Below, piece after piece: positions 24,122 to 33,304 of a stretch of 33,304 bases of DNA. The notes beneath the pieces were generated by a model. It saw nothing but the letters and a program-made list of their open reading frames with translations, was not told the DNA's origin and searched no databases. The stretch is from Apostichopus parvimensis (lineage: Eukaryota > Echinodermata > Holothuroidea > Aspidochirotida > Stichopodidae). The translations under genes were made by a program, and so were the position numbers. Each line of letters opens with the position of its first letter. The first letter of the stretch is position 1. Location: contig KN896287.1 in the NCBI GenBank assembly GCA_000934455.1, forward strand, positions 1 through 33,304, read 5' to 3'.

Positions 24122-25643
24122 AAAGTAAAATGATAAAGTATGTCGATTCAGTGTGGTTATTTTGTCTGATTAAGCTTGACGCTCAATGCTGCAAAATGTA
24201 CACTAAAACTTTCATGATGACACAGTGTTTGAGGTAAAAAAAGGAAAAACCAATGCTGGTTTGCAAGACTAATTTTGGCCTGTCCAAAAATATTTTGCTA
24301 GGTTAAAACTGTTCCTTTCAGAATGATACAGACCTCAATTTGGGTAGGTAACAGAGTAACAGGGTAGACCATGCTAACCACAGCACTATGGTGATGCTAG
24401 GCTCTAGCTATGGTATTAAGTTGGAGCCAAAACTCTCGGCAAACATGACACAAGCCAAGCTAATTGCCCATCTCAAGACCAAAGACTCATTACACCAATC
24501 TCTGTCATAAATGACAAAAGGAATCTTTAACCAACTTCTTTTTTATTTTTGAAAGAAATGCTACTGGTCATAGATTAAGGTTGATATCCTAACAATGGGC
24601 TTGAGGATTTCCAAAATCCTCTCTTGTGGCTAGAAACTATTCAGAGAGCCTAATATGCAGGTTGGAAAAAGCTGTAAGTGGATTATCGACATGGTCATGG
24701 GTGATCAATAGACAGAAGAATAGCGAACAGGACCCACAGTAGTACTACCGGTCAAAGGCTATTGAGTAAGCGCATCGGAATTTTGTACATTGTATAGTGG
24801 AGGGGGCTTAGGGTTTAACAGACAATTTAGAGACATGTAGAGGCATGTAGAGGCCATTTACCTTTAAATTTAGAATGAAAAAAAAGAGGCAAAAAAACAT
24901 GGTGGGGAGGGTGGATTGGTTGCCTTTTCCAGTTACAAGGAGAATGAAGTTTGTTGTTCTTGTTGCCTGCTCTCTTAATTTAACATGAAGATTATTGCAT
25001 CAATTTGAACCAATAATAATAAAACTTTATACTATTTGGACCGGTAGTTTTTTTCCCAGTTAGCCCTGTAGTGTTGAGAAATCAGAATCTGTGGAGTCGG
25101 AAAACTGTACGTCACATGATTTCATGTTACAGTAATCAACTCCTTGACTACTAATGTTTGTATATGACTGTACTACAGTGTACTGTATGTATATATGGCC
25201 ACATAAATGCTCAAAGTTTACACAAATTCTCTTCAAGGAATTCGCCTTCCCTCCAATGACTAAAAGTTTAACAATCTTCCAGATCTGGGATCAATTTCAA
25301 AGACCCATTGCTTTAATTTAAAACTTTTAGCCATTTTTACACTTATGATAAAAGTTTTAGTTACACTGTAAATTGTAAATGTACTGAAAATATGTAACCG
25401 AAATATAGTTGTTGAAACTGAAACTGTTATAATACACAAGCTGAAACACAAAACTGGCAATGCACAGTCTTTAAGGGTTCTCCATATTTATCACACCGTA
25501 CAGGATCTGCCTACTGCAAGAACATTTTAAAAGCCGAAGGGACTTTCTGGCTCCAATGTGAGACAATGTGAGATTTAAAAGGTTAATCTTCTATCTTCAG
25601 TATTATGTCCTCAATTATGCCAGCAAGTCAAATACGGTCATTC

Positions 25644-25711
25644 TCTTTCAAACTTTCCTCTCTGAGCTACATCTAATTCTTTCAAACTTTCCTATCTGAG
25701 ATACTTCTAAT
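25644..25711. repeat. 34-bp tandem duplication
   Basis: Two adjacent 34-bp copies (25644-25677 and 25678-25711) starting TCTTTCAAACTTTCCT agree at about 31 of 34 bases. A small direct duplication in pyrimidine-rich DNA. Confidence 0.85.
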
Positions 25712-27452
25712 TGAACACTCTTCCATGTTTAGGAATAATTTGGAGAGTCAGAACCTCAATGAGAGTACGTTTGACCTTTTAATGAAACTTTTAATGCTCA
25801 TTTTCTGTATTTTGTGAGATAATTCATTATCTTGCTGTTGTTTGTTAAAGAATTCGCAACGCTGAACTCACAGGGTTTTAGACATTGAGATATCTCGGCA
25901 ATACACCGGGCATGCTACTTATGTACTACATGTATGTTAGTGTTTCATCCTTGGGGTGCAGATCGACTACGGCAAATCAAAGTCCTTCACTCGTTATCGA
26001 AGTACATCCATTTCGAGCCCACGGCGGGTGTACACAACTACACATGTTTGTACCCCACCGAGCGATGGGTACTATATACATCACTGTGGGAAAATTACTT
26101 CCCACTGCTCATCAAAGTGTGAAAAATGCTTGTTAGACCAATCTTCAACTAATAAAATCAAACAAAATCTTTCCTAAGAGAGAATTGAAATAACCGTTCA
26201 AGTGTGACAGTGTATGGACTCGCCTACCAGCCCTTGATCGCAAAATAATTGTCTGTCCTGAAAATCATGTCAGGAGGACAATGGCTTACACGCTATATTC
26301 CATTCGCTCAATGAAGAAGTGTTAGATAGTATTATATATTCTAAACAAAGCAAAATAATGCTCAAAAGCAGAGAAGATCTCTATCAGGCTTATTCTTTCA
26401 ATTTTTTTTTTTTTACTCCCTAGAGTTCTCTTTAACTCTTTTGTGGTCTCTTCCATCCAGATATTATTGGATTTTAGTAATTGGTTATGAAATCCTCGAT
26501 ACTAGTCCGAACTATGCGTACAGTATATATTAGCCCATCACGCATCAATTGTTTACAAAAAATAACATTTCTTCTAACTGTACCTACACAAGCAATTTTA
26601 TTACATTTTTAGGCACTTTTTTTCTCGACCAAATACTGTAGTCAGACAAAGAGGCAATATCACTCAGGGTGTAAATTAGCATAAATTTACATTTTAAATG
26701 GTCACATTAATTTATAAATATTATATAGGAATAAGGATATTATTTATTGATCATAAAATGTGTTCAAAGTACTATAACATTTGAGAACAAAAAGCATTAT
26801 GTATTTTTGCACTTACATACTGTACCAGGATATTTTGCATTGTAAGATCTATGATCACAAATCGTACGAAGAAAAAGATCCAAAATTGTACTCCGACACT
26901 TGTGCTGGAATTTTTCAGTGGGTAATACTCTATAGACAGTATCTCATCTTGAGTTTAAGCATTGCAGTAAAAGAACAAGTGTCCAAATGAGTTTGCAACT
27001 TTTAACAAGCAATGCAATGTCAATGACATTACAAATGGTTTACTAGGGTAATGGAAATTCAAAGTGAATTAAAGAATGATGGCATCTTTAATAGTATGAT
27101 TGAACAAACTTAAAAATTGTATTTTTAGATTTGGTTGAAACCTTTTGTTACTTCCAGCAAACCATGTAAATATAATCTTCACACAATGAGTGGATACCCC
27201 TCAATTTAACTATGACACCTGTATGTGCTGTCATAAAAATGTTCACACGATACACAGAATTTTGTACCGGTCAAATTTGATACAAGAATTCAAGTTTTTA
27301 TAGTTCATTTTGTAGACCTCAACTTTTAAATACCAGCCAAATTTCACAGTTAATGGTGCCAATTTTGGTAGACTGAGGTTTTAACTGTTTGTTTTCACAT
27401 ATTTACTTATAAACATTTTCCCCCATAATGGTCAAGTATGGTAACCAGACTT
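25712..27452. other. non-coding, presumed 5' part of the intron
   Basis: AT-rich DNA next to the exon, with a T13 run (26402-26414) and several overlapping short plus-strand frames at 25885-26177 with no recognisable domain. The first minus-strand AATAAA I noticed below the read-through stop lies at 26743-26748 (TTTATT on the plus strand), about 700 bp on. Confidence 0.5.
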
Positions 27453-27536
27453 TTAAAAGCACAGTTTACAATGCAAAATGCAACTTGTACCCATTTTCGT
27501 GATTAGAAATTTTTGTGGAAGCGAGAAAAATCGTTT

Positions 27537-27546
27537 GCTTACCTGG
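27537..27546 (-). other. splice donor ending the Dachsous-like exon (phase 0)
   Basis: On the minus strand the sequence reads CCAG|GTAAGC, a consensus donor. The last exon base is 27543. The exon is 5,199 bases from the first Met, exactly 1,733 codons, so the intron is phase 0. Translation past this point loses all cadherin character (VSKRFFSLP...) and stops at 27453, which supports the donor. The cut falls inside EC16, before the last beta strand and the expected DxNDN linker, so the next exon should begin with about 14 residues completing that repeat. Confidence 0.85.
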
Positions 27547-30500
27547 ACACTTCTTGTCTTGGGAGGCACAGATCCGACGTCAGCTGCTGTGACAGTCAAG
27601 GCAAAATTGGGTTCCCGCGCAAAACTTTCCCTGTCAATATCCAAAGACGCCGAAATGATCCCAGATGAGGCATCAATGGAGAAATAATTCCTGGTTTGGA
27701 CACCTCCCATAGCTATCGATGTAATGTAATACCGAACCACAGCAGCCTGCCCATTGGAATACGAAGCCGAAACTGTAACGATAGGGCTTCCTGTCGGCTG
27801 TCCTTCCTGGATCTGGCCACTGTACAAGTCTTGTGAGAATTCGGGTCCGGTACTATCCGCTTCTGTTACGATAACGCTTAACGTAGATTGGCTGGACAGC
27901 GGTGGAGAGCCGCCATCTTGTACCCTAACTACGAGGGAGTATGGAGACAGAGAGGAATCTAATCGACCACTGACTGTTAGCACACCACTGGTTGGGTGGA
28001 TGCTGAAGGGCACCTGAGAGGTTATCAAAGAGTACCTCAGATCAGCGTTATCGCCGGAATCGATGTCCGTTGCTACTACCGTGGTAACCGGAGTACCCTC
28101 CGATGCCCCGGGGGAAACAGCAGCTGCACTCTGGGACACTATCTCCGGAGGATTGTCGTTGACATCTCGGATGCTGAAGGTCACCGAAGCTGTAGCCGTC
28201 TGACGACTGCTCACAGGAAGAGCCTGGTCGATGGCTTGGACGATAACCGTGACCACTCCCTCACTGGATTCTGGGAGTGATTCCAGGTCAATCGGGGTTT
28301 GGATACTGATCACTCCAGTGGCTTCATCGATTTGAAAAAAGTTCAAGTCTGGCCTTTGTGAAAGAATGGAATGACTCACACGGCCGTTAATCCCCGAATC
28401 AAAGTCTTGAGCCAACACTGTCGCCACTTCCGTCCCCGGTACCAGCCCCTCCTCTATCTCCTTCACAATGTTAACCTGCGAGAAGGTGGGAGCATTATCG
28501 TTGCAGTCACGAACTCTCACAACCACAGAAGCAAAACTAGTCAAGGTTGGCGATCCTGAGTCCTGAGCGGATACGTTCAAACGATACTCGGCGTTGGTCT
28601 CATGGTCCAGTAATTTGGCGAGGTAAAGGTCGCCACTATCTGAATCAATGCGAAACACATTCCTCGTGTTCCCCTGAACGATAGAGTATGATATCAAACT
28701 ATTCTGGCCTTGGTCTCCGTCGGTCGCAGATACTGACGTCACCAGATCCTCGAGGTCGACACATTCGGTGATCTCTACATCCAGATTAGCATCTTGAAAG
28801 GTAGGAGCATGGTCGTTCTCATCCAGGATGGTAAGGGTGACGTGGGTCATAGCCGAGAGCGATGGATGCCCGGCGTCCCTTGCGAGAACTACCAGGTTGT
28901 ACACTGGCACAGTCTCATAATCTAAGCTGCCTCTCACAGAAATCTGACCACTAGCGTGGTCAAGATGGAATTTACTTTCGAGGTCCCCACTGACGATGCT
29001 GTACGTAATGAATGAGTTATCACCGATATCATTGTCCATTGCAGAGACGGTGATAACGTTGGAGTTCTCCGGCGCAAGCTCCGATAACGATGTTCGGTAG
29101 TCACTGTGTAAGAAGATTGGTTCATTGTCATTGATGTCAGAGATGTGAACATTCACGTTGACTCTGTCCGTCAGGGCGTTATCCCCACGATCAGATGCCT
29201 CCACTTGAAATGTCAGTATGTCCGAATTGAGGCGCTCCCTGTCGAAAATGCTCTGTGAAGAAATCACGCCACTTCTAATGTCGATCTGAAAGTCTGTACT
29301 ATTGCTGATGATAGAGTAGCTGACTTCACCATTGGTGCCAGCATCTCTATCGACCGCTTTGACCATGCCGACGATCGATGTAATTTGTTCTTCCACTACA
29401 TAGAAGTCGTACGAGGCATTCAAGAAAAAAGGGCGGTTATCGTTTTCATCCAAAATGGTAACAGTGAGCTGAGCTACAGCTGTTATGGGAGGTACGCCAC
29501 TGTCGGAAGCAGTGATGCTGAGCTGGTATTCAGACTTTTCTTCCCTATCTATGAAATCTCTGACATAGACCTGACCATCAGGGAAGATTCCAAATTTGTT
29601 CTCTTGGTTGCCATGGGTGATGTTGTAGGACACCACGCCGTTACTTCCGGTATCTGCGTCAACTGCTGACACCATCTTAAAACGAGTTGGAGGTAGAGTG
29701 TACTCAGTGATGCTTGCAGCGTAGAAGCGCTCCTCGAAAACCGGGCCATGGTTATTAACGTCTCTCAAGATAACAGTGAGAGAGAGAGTCGATGACAACT
29801 GAGGAGTACCGTGATCTGTCGCTCGAATTTGCAATATAAAGTCCTCTTGAGTAGCAGATTGTAGGTCTGAATTGATGTAAACCCATCCCGAGTCGTGCTC
29901 GATGTTGAAGAAGTTGCCCGGGTTGCTGGTTAGTTCATAGGCAATAAGACCGTTCGGGGGCACATCCATGTCACGAGCTTGTGCTTGGTAGATTTTCCTT
30001 CCGACCGACCAATTTTCGACTACATCTACCGAATCCGACGGCGCATCAAAGGTGGGAACGTTGTCGTTTTCATCATTGACAGTGATGCTGACGGTAGTTT
30101 CATCGCGCAGGACACCAGAGAAGGCATAAATCTGCAGAGAGTACGAAGCAGTCACTTCACGGTCAATCATACCTGCGGTTCGTATGTACCCGTCCGCGTC
30201 AATTTTGAACCGCCTCTCTGGATCTCCCGAAAATATACGATAGGTGATGTTTACATCCTCGTCTTCACTGGTGGCTAACACATGACCGACGAAAGTATCT
30301 GTCTCGACGTTCTCTGTAACGTCGTAGTTGTAAGTCGGCTCCAGAAATGTTGGCAGGTTGTCCCGAATATCTAGAACAGTAACCACAATTTCGGCAGACT
30401 GAGCAGATATCTCCCCTACTCCATCCAACGCGTAGACACCGATCGTATAAAGCGACTGGCTTTCCCTGTCTAATACCTGCGTGGTGGTAATAATGCCAGT

Positions 30501-32741
30501 GTTGATATCGACCACAAAGTTGCCTCCTCCATTCCTATCTCCCTCCATATAATAGGTAACCTTGCCATTGTTGTCGATGTCAGCATCTGTGGCAGATACG
30601 GTCTCCACGACGGTGCCGACATCTTCGTTCTCTTTCACTTGAGCAAAGTAGTTGGTTGGGTAGAAGATGGGAACGTTATCATTCTCGTCTAGGATTTCCA
30701 CGACGACCACAGCCACGGAGAATAGAGAGATGTTCCCGAGATCTCTAGCTTTCACCGAAAGGGACACGCTCGGAATCTCTTCGCGATCGACGGCCACCAA
30801 TGCCGTTATCACACCCGACCGTGGATCGATTGCAAACATCGATTGCGTTTGAGAGGAGTCATCGGCAAATGAATATTCAACGATGCCACCGTTACCCAAA
30901 TCTGGATCTAATGCCACGATGGTTACGACCTCATATCCAGCTGGAACATTTTCAGGCACAGTCGCTTGGTAACTTTGATTTGTAAATTCTGGGACGACAT
31001 CATTGACATCTTGGATGGTAACATTGAGTTCTACAGTAGTGCTTAAAGGCTGGGGACCTTGGTCAGTAGCAGTAATGGTCAAAGTCACCACTGAGGTGGT
31101 CTCCCGATCCAAGCTCATTGCTGTCGTAACCAAACCGGTCAAGGCATCTATTGCAAACCAGCCAAGTGAATCTCCCGAAGAAATAGAGTAATCTATCATG
31201 GCATTGACACCAGTGTCCATGTCTGTAGCTTTTACTGTAGTGACATAATATCCAACTGGGGCATTTTCAGCTAGACTTGCAGAATATGCCGAACTCATAA
31301 ATATCGGAGAATGGTCGTTGGCATCTAGGATACCCACACGGATCGTTAACATGCTACTACGTTGAGGAGTACCCTGATCCTCTGCATAGACTGTGAGGTT
31401 ATATTCTGGAATCAATTCCCTGTCTACCATACCAACGACAGTTATTTTATAGGTGGGCTCTGACACTAAGCTTAACTGGAAGTGACCCAAATCATTACCA
31501 CCAGTTAATTGTAAAGTAACAATGCCGTTGTCTCCCTGGTCAGCATCAGTGACTGTCAAAATTGCGATGATCCTGCCAGCTTGCACTCCCTCCTCGACAG
31601 TGACATAGTTATCAATATCAGACGTTTGGCCCAGAAACTGAACATTGATATCTGGGGCGTGGTCGTTATAGTCTATCACTTCAATATAAATATCTGTCCG
31701 GCCTTGAAGTCGGGAGTATCCATTGTCTTGGGCCTCGATTCTGAAGGAATGGTAACTGGCGGTTCCATAGACAAGTTGGCTGATGAGAGTTATGTTACCT
31801 GTGACTGGATCCACATCAAAGTGCGAGTTGCTTCGAGGTAAACGATACGTCACTTCACCGTTACTGCCGATATCACGATCTGTAGCAGTAACTTGTAGAA
31901 CCTGACTTCCTATTTCAGTGGTTTCACTTAAACTTATTCTGTACTGTGAGAGTTCAAAAGTAGGGGCATTGTCATTCACATCTGACACACTCATATTTAG
32001 ATTAAGATAGCTGCTGAGTGAGGGCGTACCATTGTCTCTTGCAATAATCCTGAGTTGATAAAGGTCATTTACTTCTCGATCTAATTCTTTCATAAGTTTC
32101 AAAGATAGTGCCAGAGCGCTTCCAAGATTTTGAATTTCTAAGTCAAAAGTGGAATTGGTATTACCTGACACAATAACTACCTCAATGATGGTGCCATTGG
32201 CGCCAAGGTCATAGTCTGTGACCGAAGATAAGTAGTTCTCTGTACCAACTTGTGCATTTTCTGGAAAGTTAATTTTAACTTCCGTCTCTTCGAAAGAAGG
32301 TGCATTGTCATTGATGTCATTGACAGTGATTTTGACTTCAATCAGGATATTTCCTAACCCTTGTCTAACTTCCACCACCACAGTATCAAATTCATAAATT
32401 TTTAATTGCTCCCTATCAAGTTCAAATTTAGTTCTGATTTCTCCTGAAGTACTGTCGATATTGAAAAGGGGTTGTTCAGCTGAAAATTCATATGTCGAAC
32501 CTACATTGACAGGAATTGTCCCCACTAACGTTTCTGGTGGCCTACCTTCATCTACACTGAACATATAGTCTGATGTGAGTTGAGCTTGGCTTCTGTCAAA
32601 CAAACATGCAATACTAAGTAATGAAAATAAAATAACCATGATCTTACTACCGCCATTGGCCTCCCTTGTATTCGTTAAAATCCTTCGCCTTATTTCCTTG
32701 AACGGACACTGCTCCATGGTGTCCATTCTTCTCCACAACAT
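27543..32741 (-). CDS. DCHS: Dachsous-like giant cadherin, 5' coding exon (signal peptide + EC1-EC16)
   Basis: Seen: a 1,733-codon block with no stop, starting with a Met that follows an in-frame TAA four codons upstream. Residues 35-53 form a hydrophobic signal peptide with likely cleavage after SQA. EC repeats follow at about 54-150, 151-262, 263-365, 366-481, 482-586, 587-693, 694-799, 800-898, 899-1002, 1003-1106, 1107-1210, 1211-1315, 1316-1420, 1421-1534, 1535-1635 and 1636-1733 (the last lacks its final strand and linker). Most carry the PEN, LDRE, DxD and DxNDN calcium motifs. Family knowledge: Dachsous binds Fat between cells and controls planar polarity and Hippo signalling; vertebrate DCHS1 has 27 EC repeats, so roughly 11 plus the membrane span and tail should lie in later exons. 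Repeat order, short EC1, EC4/EC5 wording and degenerate EC8-EC9 favour Dachsous over Fat or CDH23. Odd: no intron across almost 16 repeats; degenerate linkers after EC3, EC7, EC9 and especially EC15. Translation may start at Met1, Met6 or Met9; Met9 (32717) has a perfect ACCATGG context. The frame runs 29 codons into the intron to a stop at 27453. Confidence 0.9.
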
Positions 32742-32745
32742 ACTT

Positions 32746-32778
32746 CTATATTACAAATCCTCGTGAAAATATGTCCAT
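32746..32778 (-). other. upstream ORF in the 5' leader (10 codons)
   Basis: On the minus strand an ATG in a strong Kozak context (A at -3, G at +4) opens a 10-codon ORF (MDIFSRGFVI) that ends in TAG four bases before the first Met of the cadherin frame. If this stretch is in the mature mRNA, it would act as a translational brake, with reinitiation perhaps favouring Met6 or Met9. A second possible upstream ATG lies at 32838. The transcription start is not known, so this is inference. Confidence 0.4.
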
Positions 32779-33089
32779 GTTTTCTAGAATTTAATCCAAT
32801 GCCTTCGCTACTAGTATAATCCAGCACAATACTTTCATTGCATTATATTTTCCGGCACGAAAGAGCGTCTGTCACAACAGTTGCTAGCGAATAATTTTAG
32901 CATTCTCGTAAAATCCAGTTCCACGGCTTAGAAGAAATATTATCCAGAGAGCAATAGTATTGTAATTTGCGAATCAAAATTTTGAAACATTTCTCACAGA
33001 TTTTTTTCTCCGCAAAACATACAAATCAATGTCCGTTTGGTTTTCATTACATCTCGGTCATGCACTGTCCTTAATAAAGCAATAATGTT
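32779..33089. other. leader / upstream DNA without recognised elements
   Basis: AT-rich stretch between the upstream ORF and the CpG-dense segment. It contains short T runs and a possible second upstream ATG at 32838 on the minus strand that opens a 15-codon ORF. No coding signal, RNA gene or clear splice acceptor was recognised. It is probably 5' UTR and/or proximal promoter. Confidence 0.4.
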
Positions 33090-33304
33090 ATTCCGGCTTT
33101 CGCTCGTAGCATCGCGTATACAGAATGTCAGCGCGTTGCATTAGTACAATAGTGTACAACGGTAAACGTTTGCATCAAGCTCCCTCGCATACGCTCACAT
33201 TGCATTCCGTATTGATTAGACAAGTATAGTTCAACATATGAGGAGTAACGAAGCTATTAACATAATAGTGGGCGCGGTATATCATATTAAAATATAAAAA
33301 GGCG
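33090..33304 (-). promoter_or_regulatory. CpG-dense candidate promoter / 5' leader of the cadherin gene
   Basis: This ~215-bp stretch holds about 16 CpG dinucleotides, clearly denser than most of the left 27 kb, and lies 350-560 bp upstream of the first Met. That is the usual position for a CpG-rich promoter or first non-coding exon. No minus-strand TATA box or initiator is convincing. At the very edge (33293-33300) a TATAAAAA motif followed by GGCG reads on the plus strand, so a divergent promoter is possible. Confidence 0.3.

Larger units (their letters stand above)
22947..25643. other. non-coding, no gene seen
   Basis: AT-rich DNA with a 6-bp-stem hairpin (GATCCC/GGGATC, 23406-23422), a C10 run (23661-23670), degenerate TATGATCAATAG repeats (23973-24121) and a short AGGCATGTAG duplication (about 24830-24850). 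No coding or RNA-gene signal was recognised. Confidence 0.5.
1..27542 (-). other. presumed first large intron (or 3' flank) of the Dachsous-like gene
   Basis: The gene reads leftward out of 27543 through a good donor, so the DNA to the left should be intron until the next exon. I found no stretch on either strand with cadherin signatures (DxNDN, LDRE, PEN) and no other recognisable protein domain. Base composition is AT-rich, near 35% GC by eye against the mid-forties in the exon, with frequent homopolymers. Short open frames here are 60-110 codons, many beginning at non-ATG codons, and none has a recognisable domain. A short exon or a non-coding RNA cannot be excluded by eye. Confidence 0.6.

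Noticed and set aside
29180..29190. RGD tripeptide in EC11 (residues 1185-1187)
   Set aside because: It falls in the standard ASDxG loop of the cadherin fold, where Asp-Arg-Gly arises often; no reason to read it as an integrin site.
27478..31841. Many plus-strand open frames of 60-100 codons (and two short minus-strand ones) over the cadherin exon
   Set aside because: They are shadows of the 1,733-codon cadherin frame in other frames, with no domain of their own.
27543..32741. Assignment to Fat, CDH23 or clustered protocadherin
   Set aside because: Clustered protocadherins have about six repeats; EC1, EC4/EC5 wording and the degenerate EC7-EC10 linkers fit Dachsous better. Final proof needs the missing tail.
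1..33304. tRNA, rRNA, CRISPR or prokaryotic operon content
   Set aside because: No cloverleaf with a GGTTCGA-type arm, no spaced direct-repeat array with unique spacers and no dense co-directional genes; the spliced giant cadherin marks animal DNA.

Overview
The window is animal (metazoan) nuclear DNA, not prokaryotic. It has one very long open coding block on the minus strand at the right end and about 27.5 kb of AT-rich DNA with no recognisable gene to its left. The coding block encodes a giant cadherin. The non-coding part is full of homopolymers (seven poly-C or poly-G runs of 10-17 bases), microsatellites and minisatellites, with little CpG depletion. Together these suggest a marine invertebrate. 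An echinoderm or other invertebrate deuterostome is my best guess, but it rests on general sequence texture and is weak.

Right end, 27543-33304: a 5,199-bp uninterrupted coding exon, read right to left, encodes 1,733 residues: a signal peptide, 15 complete extracellular cadherin (EC) repeats and most of a sixteenth. It ends in frame (phase 0) at a consensus splice donor at 27541-27543. The order and idiosyncrasies of the repeats fit Dachsous (DCHS, protocadherin-16), the Fat ligand of planar cell polarity and Hippo signalling. These include a short EC1, an EC4 that follows a shortened linker, an EC5 of the WFAID type, a degenerate EC8 and a degenerate EC9/EC10 linker. The remaining repeats, the membrane span and the cytoplasmic tail are not in this exon. 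Upstream (32742-33304) lie a short upstream ORF with a strong Kozak context and a CpG-dense stretch that is probably 5' UTR or promoter.

Left and centre, 1-27542: because the gene reads leftward, this is most simply its first large intron. I found no second cadherin exon in it, so the intron either exceeds 27 kb or the next exons are too short to recognise. The short ORFs here look like chance or repeat translations. The supported content is: an 11-copy ~40-bp tandem array (22459-22946) in which every unit carries an NK2-homeodomain-like core; a ~310-bp purine minisatellite (10396-10709); two compact G-quadruplex motifs (8346, 12017); a (TTTAAA)6 palindrome inside a direct repeat (12773-12840); a good CTCF-like motif (11055-11070); a 34-bp tandem duplication (25644-25711); and several smaller repeats and hairpins.

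The most interesting points are: the single-exon coding of almost 16 EC repeats; the coordinated loss of nearly all calcium ligands at the EC15/EC16 junction; a lone pair of cysteines in EC13 placed to bond beside its calcium site; and the repeat array acting as a possible homotypic transcription-factor site cluster.
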